A stretch of 64,000 nt of DNA, from NCBI RefSeq assembly GCF_042427615.1, contig NZ_JBHMEZ010000011.1, positions 434,001 through 498,000 of the forward strand, written 5' to 3'. The notes below the pieces were generated by a model. The model worked only from the letters and a program-made list of their open reading frames with translations. It was not told where the DNA came from and searched no databases. The position numbers and the translations under genes are program-made. Positions 26,140 to 34,361 of the stretch are shown piece after piece. The DNA is from Formosa undariae. GTDB taxonomy: Bacteria; Bacteroidota; Bacteroidia; Flavobacteriales; Flavobacteriaceae. Within the stretch, counting starts at the first letter, position 1; every line of letters starts with the position of its first letter.

Positions 26140-26409
26140 ATGATAAAAATTAAGAAATTATCAATTCCCATACTAGTAGGGTTCGCCATAGGTGTATTTA
26201 TTATTCAACCCTTGGGAATCACTATTTTTAACTATGGAAATCAAGCTAATGAAATTAATTGGCTGCAATATTTGAAAAGTAATTTAGTCGAAATTTTGAA
26301 TATAAACGGGAATCAAATTGTCGAGAATATTCTGTTTGGACTGTTAGGTGCAAGTGTTGCATTGATTTTTTATTTAGGTAAAATGGAAAAGAATATCGAT
26401 AATAAGTGA
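26140..26409 (+). CDS. Small two-helix membrane protein
   Basis: 89 residues with two hydrophobic segments (IPILVGFAIGVFIIQPLGITIF and NILFGLLGASVALIFYLG). Between them is a polar loop with NEINWLQYLKSNLVE. Function unknown; it sits in the metal cargo segment on the same strand as its neighbours. Confidence 0.6.
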   Translation: MIKIKKLSIPILVGFAIGVFIIQPLGITIFNYGNQANEINWLQYLKSNLVEILNINGNQIVENILFGLLGASVALIFYLGKMEKNIDNK

Positions 26410-26511
26410 CAATTATATTTTAAAATTAAATAATCTGCGATATATGAAGTGGCCAATAAATGCACTTCCATAGCACTATATATTTCATTAAATTGATAAA
26501 AAAATAAAATT

Positions 26512-26868
26512 ATGATACAGTTTGTAAATTCTAAAAACGAAAATTTAATTGCCGCAAAATTGGAAGGCAAAATATCTACAAGCGATGTAGAACTGATACA
26601 TTCCCGAATTGATGAAATCCTGAACAGCAACCAGAAGGTTGATTTCTATTTTGAAATGCACGATTTCCACGGTTACGACCTGCAAGGTCTTTGGGCAGAT
26701 ATTAAAGTAGACAACTCCCATCTTTCCGATTATGGCAAAATGGCATTTGTGGGCGAAAGGAAATGGCAAGAATGGGCTGCCAAGGCAACCGATTTCTTTA
26801 CCGGTTCAGAGGTAAGATATTTTGATTTAAAAGATAAGGAACAAGCCAAGCAATGGATAAATTTATAA
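26512..26868 (+). CDS. SpoIIAA-like (STAS-fold) protein next to P1B-ATPase, copy 2
   Basis: 118 residues, paralogue of the 21157 product. Shared signatures are FYFEMHDFHGYDLQGLWADIK, split here as FEMHDFHG and LWADIK; MAFVGERKWQEW; and EQAKQWI. No catalytic residues are evident. It ends 9 bases before the second P1B-ATPase gene, again the position just upstream of a pump. Confidence 0.8.
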   Translation: MIQFVNSKNENLIAAKLEGKISTSDVELIHSRIDEILNSNQKVDFYFEMHDFHGYDLQGLWADIKVDNSHLSDYGKMAFVGERKWQEWAAKATDFFTGSEVRYFDLKDKEQAKQWINL

Positions 26869-26877
26869 TAAAATAAA

Positions 26878-28842
26878 ATGAGCAAGAAAAAACAAAATCT
26901 TCGTGATATCAATACCGAAGAACATAAAGGAGAACACGCACACGACGATGGCCACAACCATAGCGACCCGGAAAGTGTAGGAAAATTTAAAACCTATCTA
27001 CCAGCAATTTTCAGTTTTGTGATGCTGATTATCGGTATCGCTATGGACTATTTTGATGTTGCATTTTTTAAGGATTGGGTACGTATCGTTTGGTATGTAA
27101 TAGCATACCTTCCAGTAGGTTTTCCCGTGATAAAAGAAGGCTGGAACAGCATCATAAAAGGCGATTTCTTTACGGAATTTCTTTTGATGTCCATTGCTAC
27201 CATTGGAGCATTCGCCATTGGCGAATATCCCGAAGGTGTGGCAGTAATGCTTTTTTACGCAGTGGGCGAATTGTTCCAAAACGCAGCGGTCAATCGAGCC
27301 AAAAGCAATATTAAAGCCTTGCTCGATGTAAGACCTAATGAAGCTTTGGTTTATCGAAACAACGATTACATTTCTGTAAATCCTGAAACCGTTGAAATTG
27401 GCGAAAAAGTACAGGTTCGTGTGGGCGAAAAAATTCCTTTGGATGGGGTGTTGCTATCAAAAAAAGGCTCGTTCAATACAGCAGCCTTGACAGGGGAAAG
27501 TAAACCTGATACTATTGCAAAAGGCGAAAAGGTGTTTGCCGGAAGTATCAATCTGGATGGTGTGATTGAAATTGAGACCACCAAAGAATTTAAGGACAGT
27601 TCCATTGCCCGAATTCTCGATATGGTGCAGAATGCAACAGCTCGTAAATCGAAAACCGAATTGTTCATTAGAAAGTTCGCAAGAATCTATACACCTATTG
27701 TTGTCTTTCTTGCGATTGGATTGACGTTTATACCCTACTTTTTTGTGGACGATTATATCTTTAGCGATTGGTTATACAGAGCCTTAATTTTTCTTGTGAT
27801 TTCTTGTCCTTGTGCTTTGGTTATTTCTATTCCTTTAGGTTATTTCGGAGGATTGGGAGCAGCTTCAAAAAATGGCATTCTGTTTAAAGGAGCATCGTAT
27901 TTGGATGAAATGACAAAGGTTAATACCGTTGTTATGGACAAAACCGGAACCGTGACCAAAGGTGTGTTCAAAATCAAGGAAATAAAAGCCATTGATTGGA
28001 ATGAGCCTGAATTTATGAAATACCTAATGGCGATGGAAGAACAATCTACCCATCCCATTGCCAAGGCAATTATGGAATATAAAGCCGATGGCGAAGATTT
28101 TCAAGCTTCCGAAGTAACTGAAATAGCAGGAAAAGGTCTAAAGGGAACAGTAAACGGTAAAACCGTATTGGTAGGTAACAAACCATTGATGACGTCAAAC
28201 AACATCGAAGTTCCATCTGAAACCGACAACATAGTAGAATCTATCGTGATGGTTTCCATTGAGGGCAAATTTGCTGGTTATGTAATTATTGCAGACGAGT
28301 TGAAGGATGATGCTCACGAAGCCATCAAACAAATCCGTGAATCAGGAATTACCAAAATAATAATGCTTTCGGGCGATAAGGATTCTATTACGCAACAAGT
28401 CGCAAAAGAAATGGGTGTAGATTGGGCAAAAGGGGGTTTGCTTCCAGAAGATAAATTGAAAGAAGTCGAAAAGCTGATGTCCGAAAACAACAACAAAGTA
28501 GCTTTTATTGGAGATGGCATCAATGATGCACCCGTATTGGCGGTTAGCGATGTAGGTATTGCAATGGGTGGATTGGGTAGTGATGTGGCAATAGAAACTG
28601 CAGACGTTATCATCCAAACAGACCAACCGAGCAAAATTGCAAAGGCTATAAAAATTGGTAAATCCACACGTCGCATCGTTTGGCAGAACATTATTTTAGC
28701 ATTCGGAGTAAAAGCAGTTGTTTTAGTATTGGGTGCAGGAGGTCTGGCAACGATGTGGGAGGCGGTTTTCGCAGATGTGGGCGTGGCTTTATTGGCAATA
28801 TTGAATGCCGTAAGGTTACAGAAGATGGAATGGAAGAAATAG
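26878..28842 (+). CDS. P1B-2-type heavy metal ATPase (Zn/Cd/Pb class)
   Basis: 654 residues. The N-terminus has a His/Asp-rich arm (EEHKGEHAHDDGHNHSDPES) instead of an HMA domain. Membrane motif CPC (LVISCPCALVISIPLG, about 309-311) and the last helices with DVGVALLAILNAVRL match ZntA-class exporters of Zn, Cd and Pb. TGES, DKTGTVTKG (Asp near 354), STHPIAKAI and GDGINDAPV (about 544) are intact. With the P1B-4 pump and RND system it gives the element inner-membrane and envelope-wide export of divalent metals. Confidence 0.93.
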   Translation: MSKKKQNLRDINTEEHKGEHAHDDGHNHSDPESVGKFKTYLPAIFSFVMLIIGIAMDYFDVAFFKDWVRIVWYVIAYLPVGFPVIKEGWNSIIKGDFFTEFLLMSIATIGAFAIGEYPEGVAVMLFYAVGELFQNAAVNRAKSNIKALLDVRPNEALVYRNNDYISVNPETVEIGEKVQVRVGEKIPLDGVLLSKKGSFNTAALTGESKPDTIAKGEKVFAGSINLDGVIEIETTKEFKDSSIARILDMVQNATARKSKTELFIRKFARIYTPIVVFLAIGLTFIPYFFVDDYIFSDWLYRALIFLVISCPCALVISIPLGYFGGLGAASKNGILFKGASYLDEMTKVNTVVMDKTGTVTKGVFKIKEIKAIDWNEPEFMKYLMAMEEQSTHPIAKAIMEYKADGEDFQASEVTEIAGKGLKGTVNGKTVLVGNKPLMTSNNIEVPSETDNIVESIVMVSIEGKFAGYVIIADELKDDAHEAIKQIRESGITKIIMLSGDKDSITQQVAKEMGVDWAKGGLLPEDKLKEVEKLMSENNNKVAFIGDGINDAPVLAVSDVGIAMGGLGSDVAIETADVIIQTDQPSKIAKAIKIGKSTRRIVWQNIILAFGVKAVVLVLGAGGLATMWEAVFADVGVALLAILNAVRLQKMEWKK

Positions 28843-28865
28843 ATATATAAATAAAACAATAGTAT

Positions 28866-29039
28866 ATGTCAGAAAATCGAAGGAAAAGACGTCTGAAAGA
28901 GAAAAGTAAAGTACAAACTGAAAAAACTGTCATTTCTAAAAGGGATAAAATAATATGGATTGGTGTTATAATCATATTTGTATTGTTTGTTTTGTTTATT
29001 TTATTCCTGCTTTTCTTGAAATACTTTATAACTATTTAG
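28866..29039 (+). CDS. Small single-pass membrane protein (57 aa)
   Basis: Reads MSENRRKRRLKEKSKVQTEK and then a strong transmembrane segment (IIWIGVIIIFVLFVLFILFLLFL). The very basic N-terminus predicts a cytoplasmic N-terminus. It follows the ATPase by 23 bases and is probably cotranscribed. Function unknown; small membrane peptides often adjust P-type pumps, but no evidence ties it to this one. Confidence 0.55.
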   Translation: MSENRRKRRLKEKSKVQTEKTVISKRDKIIWIGVIIIFVLFVLFILFLLFLKYFITI

Positions 29040-29083
29040 ATACAAAGCTATTATAGAGGGTTATTTAGAAATAACTAAAAAGG

Positions 29084-29248
29084 ATGTATCAAAAACAAAG
29101 AAAAAAAAGAAATAAGAAAGTTGGTAAATCCAATAATCAAATCACAAGGAAAGATAAGTTCAATGGTATTCTTGCAATATTATTTGTGATAATATCCGCG
29201 TTGTTATTGTACTATTTTGTGGTAAAAGGGAATATTCATAAACATTAA
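29084..29248 (+). CDS. Small single-pass membrane protein (54 aa)
   Basis: Same design as its neighbour: basic N-terminus (MYQKQRKKRNKKVGKSNNQ) and one transmembrane segment (ILAILFVIISALLLYYFVV). AGG stands directly before the ATG. The two may be diverged duplicates. Function unknown. Confidence 0.5.
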   Translation: MYQKQRKKRNKKVGKSNNQITRKDKFNGILAILFVIISALLLYYFVVKGNIHKH

Positions 29249-29302
29249 CTGTTGTATAGACTATAATGTTCATAATGTTCGTTCGTAATGAAACAAGATA
29301 AT

Positions 29303-30356
29303 CTATTGCTCTCTATTTCGAATACGCTCATCCCTAAATTCAGCATAATAGCCCGACATTTTATACGATTTGGCGTGCTGTGTTTGCTTAACAAAGGATA
29401 GGGTCAGTTTAATCATATAAGGCGTTTGATGATGTTGTACAATCACCGATTCAGCATCATCCTCACTTTGTATGGGGTCAAAATGTTTTACTTCCAGTTT
29501 CTTTTGTTCTTTATAAATATTCGATTCTTTGACCCATTGTTCAAGCTGAAAATCAGTTACATTATCCGTAGAATAAATAGATTTATTAGCATACAAACAA
29601 GTTAAAATATTTAAATACTCAATATCTTTTTCATTCATAGGAATGTTACTGAATTGTTTTTTATTTCCAATTTTATAGACTTTTGGGTCATACATTATAA
29701 GTAGCAAATCTGGTGCTAATGGGTAAAAAATCTGTAATCCCTTACTTGCCATTCCATTGTGTCCGAAGGGAAATTTTCTTGATTCCAAAAACTGATTATA
29801 TTTCGAAATAGGATTGTCGCTTGTTATCAATTCATTTGAAGTAGTATTTCGAATCAGCTTGATTTGCATATCCATCATCATAGGTAGACTATTAAGAAGT
29901 AAGTCAAGTTTTTTTTTCTATTGCATCTTCGTATGCAAAAAAATGAGTATCATAATCAAAATTTTTAAATTGAGGTTCGAGCTTCATTGCCGTTTTCATA
30001 ATTGTATCTATCATATGATTAAAATCTTCAACATTCGACTTGGTGCGATACGCTTGAAGAAGGATAAATAGCCAAATAAGATAATAATTATCAGATTTAT
30101 CCTTTGGCAACTCTTTTGTTTGAACCACCCTATTTAGAATTAATGAGCTCTGATTTTCAATAGTCCCAAACCATTCTTCCCTTTCCAAATCCTTGCCATA
30201 GAAATAATCTTCTTGGGCTTGTCCTTCCAAATTTGCTTTATGGATGATTCTACCTGTATCCTTTAGACAGAGCTTAATTATTTTCGTGGAATCATTTAAA
30301 CTAAAGTATCGTAAATAAAATTTCGGGACATAGTGTTGTTTTTTCTTATTGGCCAT
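29303..30356 (-). pseudogene. DUF4238 family gene split by a frameshift in a 9-A run
   Basis: The 5' part (30356 to 29904) gives MANKKKQHYVPKFYLRYFSL, the signature start of DUF4238, and stops just after IEKKT. The 3' part (to 29303) holds the expected continuation (RNTTSNELITSDNPISKYNQ). On the minus strand a run of nine A (29909-29917) lies at the break. With eight A the frame reads AIEKKLDLLLNSLPMMMDMQ and joins both parts into about 340 residues. It may be a sequencing error, a recent mutation or slippage-controlled expression. DUF4238 proteins are common on mobile elements; function unknown. Confidence 0.8.
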
Positions 30357-30459
30357 TATGAAAAAATTATTTAGATTGTAAAAATAAGAATGACAAATTT
30401 TAAGAAAGACAAAAAGCTAATTCATTTTATAGATTTTGTTTACATAAGCCATTGCAACC

Positions 30460-31085
30460 CATTCCCCTGCATTCCGTAAAAAACTCCATTACGGTAAATG
30501 CGCTTCATTAAAAAAATCTTGGACAAAACTCCAAAGATTCCGATTTACATTACGTTAATCCCGAAAAAAATCGGGAAACACTTCATTCCAAATCTCCATC
30601 TTTGAAGTTCAGTCCGCTTTAAACCCTACTGCATTAGGACAATCCATTTTCATAATCCGTTCAGCACATTCCCCTACATTCCGCGAAAAGCTTCATTTCA
30701 GGAAAAGAGCTTCCCTGTAAAGGTCTTGGACAAAACTCCAAAGATTCCAATTCCATTCCACTTGACCACTTCCTGAAAAAAAAGGGAAGCGGACAAACTC
30801 TATTCCATCTCCATTTTCGAAGTTAAGTCCGCTTTAAATCCTGCAAAGAATCATATACAGCTTTTAAATCCCGTTCAGCACATTCCCCTGCATTCCGCGA
30901 AAAGCTACATTGCGGGAAAAGAGCTTCACTGCAAATATCTTGGACACAATACCCAATTTCTACTTTCCATTCCGCTAACCCGGTCCGTCCCGATAGCTAT
31001 CGGGACTGGAACGGGACACTTCATTCCCAATCCGAAATTGTGAACGGAGTCCGCCAAATCGGAATTCCATTTAATCATTTGGTGC
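30460..31085. repeat. Three degenerate ~210-bp tandem repeats
   Basis: Each unit begins with CATTCCCC(T)GCATTCCG (30460, 30667, 30881; spacing 207 and 214). Each carries in order a CTTGGACA(A)AACTCC box, a middle hairpin or palindrome rich in TCCCG/CGGGA, and GAAGTT(C/A)AGTCCGCTTTAAA. Unit 1 has the hairpin TCCCGA/TCGGGA (30559-30576). Unit 3 has a perfect 20-bp palindrome at 30987-31006. The gap 30357-31295 holds no convincing gene. An origin, transfer or recombination function is possible. Confidence 0.75.
30987..31006. repeat. Perfect 20-bp palindrome in repeat unit 3
   Basis: GTCCCGATAGCTATCGGGAC. It is centred in the third repeat unit and reads identically on both strands. No T-run follows, so it is not an ordinary terminator. 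Confidence 0.8.
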
Positions 31086-31132
31086 CACTTCCTATGTTTT
31101 CGTACTTCACAAAAGTCTTTAAACCTCCATCC

Positions 31133-31294
31133 GCACCCTCGCCGTTATACCCTTTTATTGCCAGCAAAATACCAACATTTGGAAGTTGAACGGACTGCAT
31201 AAACCGCTACGCTGCGCTTCACTTTTTATAAGTCCTTATCAATTCCAAATATTGAAAATGTATCAGCAACAAAAAAAGGTAACAGCGAGGGCGC
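31133..31294. repeat. Long-spaced inverted repeat before the ssb region
   Basis: GCACCCTCGCCGTTATACC (31133) faces GGTAACAGCGAGGGCGC (31278). The arms pair at about 15 of 17 positions across a 126-base loop. The inner stretch contains a GCTACGCTGCGCTTC motif. Confidence 0.55.
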
Positions 31295-31295
31295 T

Positions 31296-31463
31296 ATGGG
31301 AAGTAAATCTAAAATGAATCTTATGAAATCTTACAAAAACATCAAAAAGGAAGCGGCACCGAAAAAAACAAAAAAGGAAAACGCTCAAGATATAATAAGT
31401 AAATCACTTCAAAAAAATATAACAATAAACTGTCTGAATAGTTCAGATAGCAATTTTAATTAA
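31296..31463 (+). CDS. Possible small Lys-rich protein (55 aa)
   Basis: An open frame from ATG 31296 encodes MGSKSKMNLMKSYKNIKKEA then APKKTKKENAQDIISKSLQKN and ends 17 bases before ssb. It is strongly basic and soluble. The spacing suits an operon with ssb. There is no similarity that I recognise, so it may be a chance frame. Confidence 0.35.
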   Translation: MGSKSKMNLMKSYKNIKKEAAPKKTKKENAQDIISKSLQKNITINCLNSSDSNFN

Positions 31464-31480
31464 TTCTTAAATATTTTATT

Positions 31481-31825
31481 ATGAGCACTTTAAAAAATCA
31501 CGTACAGTTAATCGGAAACGTTGGACAAGAGCCAACCATTACAAACCTTGAAAGCGGTAAAAAAGTAGCCCGTTTTTCACTCGCAACAAACGAATATTAC
31601 AAGGATGCCAAAGGCAAAAAGCAAACAGAAACCAATTGGCATACGGTTGTAGCTTGGGGCAAGACTGCAGAAATCGTTGAGAAATTTGTCGAAAAAGGCA
31701 AAGAAGTTGGAATATCGGGAAAACTAAAAACTCGAAGCTATACAACTGATGATAACGAACAACGCTATGTAACGGAAGTTGTAGCCGATGAAATCCTATT
31801 ACTCGGAAGCAAAAACGACAAGTAA
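31481..31825 (+). CDS. ssb: Single-stranded DNA-binding protein of the element
   Basis: 114 residues, one OB fold: NHVQLIGNVGQEPTITNLES, KKVARFSLATNEYYKDAKG, TNWHTVVAWGKTAEIVEKFVEKGKEVGISGKL and a last strand with TEVVADEILLLG. The usual acidic C-terminal tail of chromosomal SSB is missing (ends LLGSKNDK). Plasmid and ICE SSBs coat the transferred strand. A strong terminator follows. Confidence 0.93.
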   Translation: MSTLKNHVQLIGNVGQEPTITNLESGKKVARFSLATNEYYKDAKGKKQTETNWHTVVAWGKTAEIVEKFVEKGKEVGISGKLKTRSYTTDDNEQRYVTEVVADEILLLGSKNDK

Positions 31826-31837
31826 TCATAAAAATCC

Positions 31838-31884
31838 AAGAGGGCACAGATACCAGTTTTCAATTAGTTCGTGCCCTCTTTTAA
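31838..31884 (+). terminator. Terminator after ssb
   Basis: A perfect 10-bp stem AAGAGGGCAC / GTGCCCTCTT with a 23-base loop is followed by a T-rich end. Confidence 0.8.
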
Positions 31885-31910
31885 TTATTCACTTATAAAA
31901 TAAATGAACA

Positions 31911-32291
31911 ATGAAAGCACAAGTTAACGAAATCAAAGAAGGATTGCAACATTTTCACGGAACGGAAATGTTTTATCAAATCCCATTATTAAGAACACGT
32001 TTTACGGACGGACTAAAATATCTTGCTAATGTGGCAGATTGTTTTTGGCTCATTACGGACACTTCTGTAATTGCAAAAAGTCTAATGAACCGAAGTGAGT
32101 TTATCACAATAGACTTTAAAAGATTATCCGAAGATGAACAGGATTATACAGGATACGAAGCTGAAATTATATACACCGATGGCAATGATATTGTTTTAGA
32201 AAAGCACGGGTATAGAGTGACTGATTTTCCACTCGATGAATTGCGGTTATTTTTTGTAAATAATACGCTGATGTTGCCAAGTGAATATTAA
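31911..32291 (+). CDS. DUF6876-like small protein
   Basis: 126 residues, soluble, with the pattern FHGTEMFYQIPLLRTRFTDG, YLANVADCFWLITDTSVIAKS and LEKHGYRVTDFPLDELRLFF. Proteins like this are accessory genes of Bacteroidetes conjugative elements, usually near ssb. Function unknown. The DUF number is from memory of the family pattern and should be checked. Confidence 0.6.
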   Translation: MKAQVNEIKEGLQHFHGTEMFYQIPLLRTRFTDGLKYLANVADCFWLITDTSVIAKSLMNRSEFITIDFKRLSEDEQDYTGYEAEIIYTDGNDIVLEKHGYRVTDFPLDELRLFFVNNTLMLPSEY

Positions 32292-32302
32292 TATCTAAAG
32301 CT

Positions 32303-32500
32303 ATGGTATATCTCAATTTTACGGATCTGAGCGAAGAAGCTCAAAACCGGCTTTTAGAAGATTCTAAAAAGGATGTGAAACGAAAATTTGGCGATAGTAT
32401 TCGGCAATACGTAAGAGAAAATTATACCTGTTTTGAAACGATGGTAGAGGAGGAAGCATTACGAAATTTATATTCCTATACTTTCATATTCAACATCTAA
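32303..32500 (+). CDS. Small hypothetical protein (65 aa)
   Basis: Reads MVYLNFTDLSEEAQNRLLED and continues with a helical, charged stretch (KKDVKRKFGDSIRQYVRENY). It is 11 bases after the previous gene and ends before a terminator, so the two form a short operon. Function unknown. Confidence 0.6.
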   Translation: MVYLNFTDLSEEAQNRLLEDSKKDVKRKFGDSIRQYVRENYTCFETMVEEEALRNLYSYTFIFNI

Positions 32501-32523
32501 TTTTCTAAACTTAATAATTAAAG

Positions 32524-32549
32524 CACCTCTAAATTTTAGAGGTGTTTTT
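32524..32549 (+). terminator. Terminator of the DUF6876-like operon
   Basis: CACCTCTAAA / TTTAGAGGTG 10-bp stem with a single-base loop (fewer pairs in practice), then five T. Confidence 0.8.
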
Positions 32550-32679
32550 CTATGCAATTAATATATAGTCAAGAAAAAAACGTATCTTTATTGCGCTGAA
32601 ATTCAGCATTCAAATTTAAGTAGGGTTATCCACTTTTCGACTTTCGCCGATAACCGTACACATCGAAAAATAACATATC

Positions 32680-32811
32680 GGAAAATCATTTTCCCTGAAA
32701 ATGGCAATCGGCTTTTTAGCCGGATTGTATGGATTTTTGTCACGCTTGCGCGTGACGAAAAGGAATAGCAAGAGGGTAACACGCTGCGCGATGTTTCGGA
32801 TTCCTTTTCGT
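32680..32811. other. Candidate origin of transfer (oriT)
   Basis: A gene-free stretch just upstream of the relaxase genes is packed with inverted repeats: GGAAAAT-C-ATTTTCC (32680-32694), CGGCT-TTTT-AGCCG (32709-32722), GTCACGC-TTGC-GCGTGAC (32739-32756), and a 12-bp pair ACGAAAAGGAAT (32755) / ATTCCTTTTCGT (32800) around a GC-rich core. Nested hairpins next to mob genes are what relaxosome sites look like. The nick site cannot be named. Confidence 0.5.
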
Positions 32812-32876
32812 TTTCAAATTGCTGATTACCAGCGATTTGAACATATTTTAATTTCCTAACAATCAGCGATTTGCGA

Positions 32877-32932
32877 CAAATGGGCTGTGAATGCCCATTT
32901 TTAGGGAAGATTTTGCGACAAATCGGCGAAAT
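32877..32932 (+). repeat. Repeat and hairpin before the mobilisation accessory gene
   Basis: TTTGCGACAAAT-type sequences occur twice (about 32870 and 32911), with AATGGGC/GCCCATT forming a hairpin between them. They could be binding sites of the accessory protein encoded just after. Confidence 0.4.
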
Positions 32933-33313
32933 ATGGACTCATTTATTGGAATTAGATTTAAAAAGGAAACTGCAAAACGTTTCCAGAATTTCTCACGCAC
33001 TTACTTCAAATCGCACACCGAGGCAATGGCTACGATGCTCGATTTTTTCTTCTACAACGAAATTTCGCCAAAAGAAAAACTAGGACCGACAGGGCGAACT
33101 ATCGAAGCAAAACTTCTCAAAAGAATAAATGCCGTTATCGCCATAATGCGAGATGTAGAAAAGACACAAACCAAACCCACGGTGGCGATGATTCAATCCC
33201 TTTTTGAAATGGAAGAACCTGCAAAAAAACCTTTGATTGTTGAAAAGAAATATGCCGAAGAAAAGAAGGAAGTCCGCTTTCGCGAAAAGCAGAATCCGAA
33301 TAATCAGCTATAA
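32933..33313 (+). CDS. BfmA/BtgA-type mobilisation accessory protein
   Basis: 126 residues from ATG 32933: MDSFIGIRFKKETAKRFQNF, then SHTEAMATMLDFFFYNEISP, a ribbon-helix-helix-like DNA-binding N-terminus. The helical, basic C-terminus has LLKRINAVIAIMRDVEKTQTKP. In Bacteroides elements BfmA/BtgA binds oriT and helps the relaxase. The ATG at 32891 falls within the hairpin region and gives an atypical N-terminus. It lies 11 bases before the relaxase gene. Confidence 0.8.
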   Translation: MDSFIGIRFKKETAKRFQNFSRTYFKSHTEAMATMLDFFFYNEISPKEKLGPTGRTIEAKLLKRINAVIAIMRDVEKTQTKPTVAMIQSLFEMEEPAKKPLIVEKKYAEEKKEVRFREKQNPNNQL

Positions 33314-33324
33314 ATATTTGAACT

Positions 33325-34356
33325 ATGTATATCACAATCACAGCTCAAAAAATGGGCGGTAATTATAGCCAAAGTTCAGCGGATTTTGTAGGCTATTTAG
33401 AGAAAGAAAATGAAGGTTTAGAACAACCAGATATAGAACACTTTTTCAACCAATATGGCGACGAGATTTCAGCTGAAGAAGTGGTCAAAGAAATTGATGG
33501 AAACACGGCAAAATTGAAAAAGAAAGAGCCCAAGTTTTATTCGATTACAGTCAGCCCATCAAAGTATGAATTACGAAAACTTCAGAACAATAGTCAAGAT
33601 TTAAAAACTTACACTCGTGAGCTGATGAAAGATTATGTTGCCAGTTTCAATCGTGAAATCAATGGACGACCTATATCAATAGACGACATAAAATACTACG
33701 CCAAAATTGAGCATCAAAGAACTTTCAAGGGGACGGACTTTCAGATAAAAGAGAACCAACCTTTCGCCACAAAAATACTTCAGCTCAAAACGGATATCCG
33801 AAATGTTCAAGAAGGACGAGCTGAAGGGAATATCAAGAAAATGGAAAAGGAAATTGCCAAATTAGAACGACAAGCACCACATCAACAAAACGGAAAACGA
33901 ATTGTCCAGGGAATGGCGAAAGATGGAAACCAAAGTCATATCCATATTATCGTGAGCAGAAAGGATGCCTCAAATTCTGTAAGTCTTTCGCCAGGAAGTA
34001 AACACAAAGCTTCTGAAGTTGAAATGCACGGAAAAAAAGTAAAACGAGGTTTTGATAGAGATGCATTTTTCGCGAAAGCGGAAAAAACTTTTGATAAGAC
34101 GTTTGGATATAAGCGCAATTACGCAGAGACCTACAAAGCTAAAAAGACCTTTGTAAAGAATCCAAACCTATATTTTTCCGCTTTGATGAAATTACCTGCC
34201 AATGAAAAAGCATTGGCTTTTAAAATGATAAGCAAATCAGGATTGCCCATAGTGCCGAGTATTCCAGTAAGTCAGGCACAAATAGCACTTCGGGTCTTTA
34301 AGCGATTGAGACGTGGCGCAGAAGTGGCCATAAAATCAAGTTCAATAGGAATCTAA
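33325..34356 (+). CDS. MobB-type relaxase (DUF5712-like)
   Basis: 343 residues. It begins MYITITAQKMGGNYSQSSAD and has the relaxase histidine motif HIHIIVSRKD (about 209-214) after GMAKDGNQS. A candidate tyrosine is in FVGYLEKENEG near the start. Relaxases nick oriT, stay bound to the 5' end and pilot the strand into the recipient. The length and motif order match BfmB/BtgB/MobB relaxases of Bacteroidetes. The coupling-protein gene follows after 5 bases. Confidence 0.85.
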   Translation: MYITITAQKMGGNYSQSSADFVGYLEKENEGLEQPDIEHFFNQYGDEISAEEVVKEIDGNTAKLKKKEPKFYSITVSPSKYELRKLQNNSQDLKTYTRELMKDYVASFNREINGRPISIDDIKYYAKIEHQRTFKGTDFQIKENQPFATKILQLKTDIRNVQEGRAEGNIKKMEKEIAKLERQAPHQQNGKRIVQGMAKDGNQSHIHIIVSRKDASNSVSLSPGSKHKASEVEMHGKKVKRGFDRDAFFAKAEKTFDKTFGYKRNYAETYKAKKTFVKNPNLYFSALMKLPANEKALAFKMISKSGLPIVPSIPVSQAQIALRVFKRLRRGAEVAIKSSSIGI

Positions 34357-34361
34357 CGAGT

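Noticed and set aside
28314..28859. 181-residue antisense frame in the P1B-2 ATPase gene
   Set aside because: Shadow of the conserved ATPase; no start context or independent features.
29814..30071. 85-residue plus-strand frame within the DUF4238 locus
   Set aside because: Antisense to the DUF4238 coding sequence and crosses the nine-base homopolymer.
30460..31085. CRISPR array
   Set aside because: The units are about 210 bp and degenerate, with no constant 24-40 bp repeat separated by unique spacers, and no cas gene is near.
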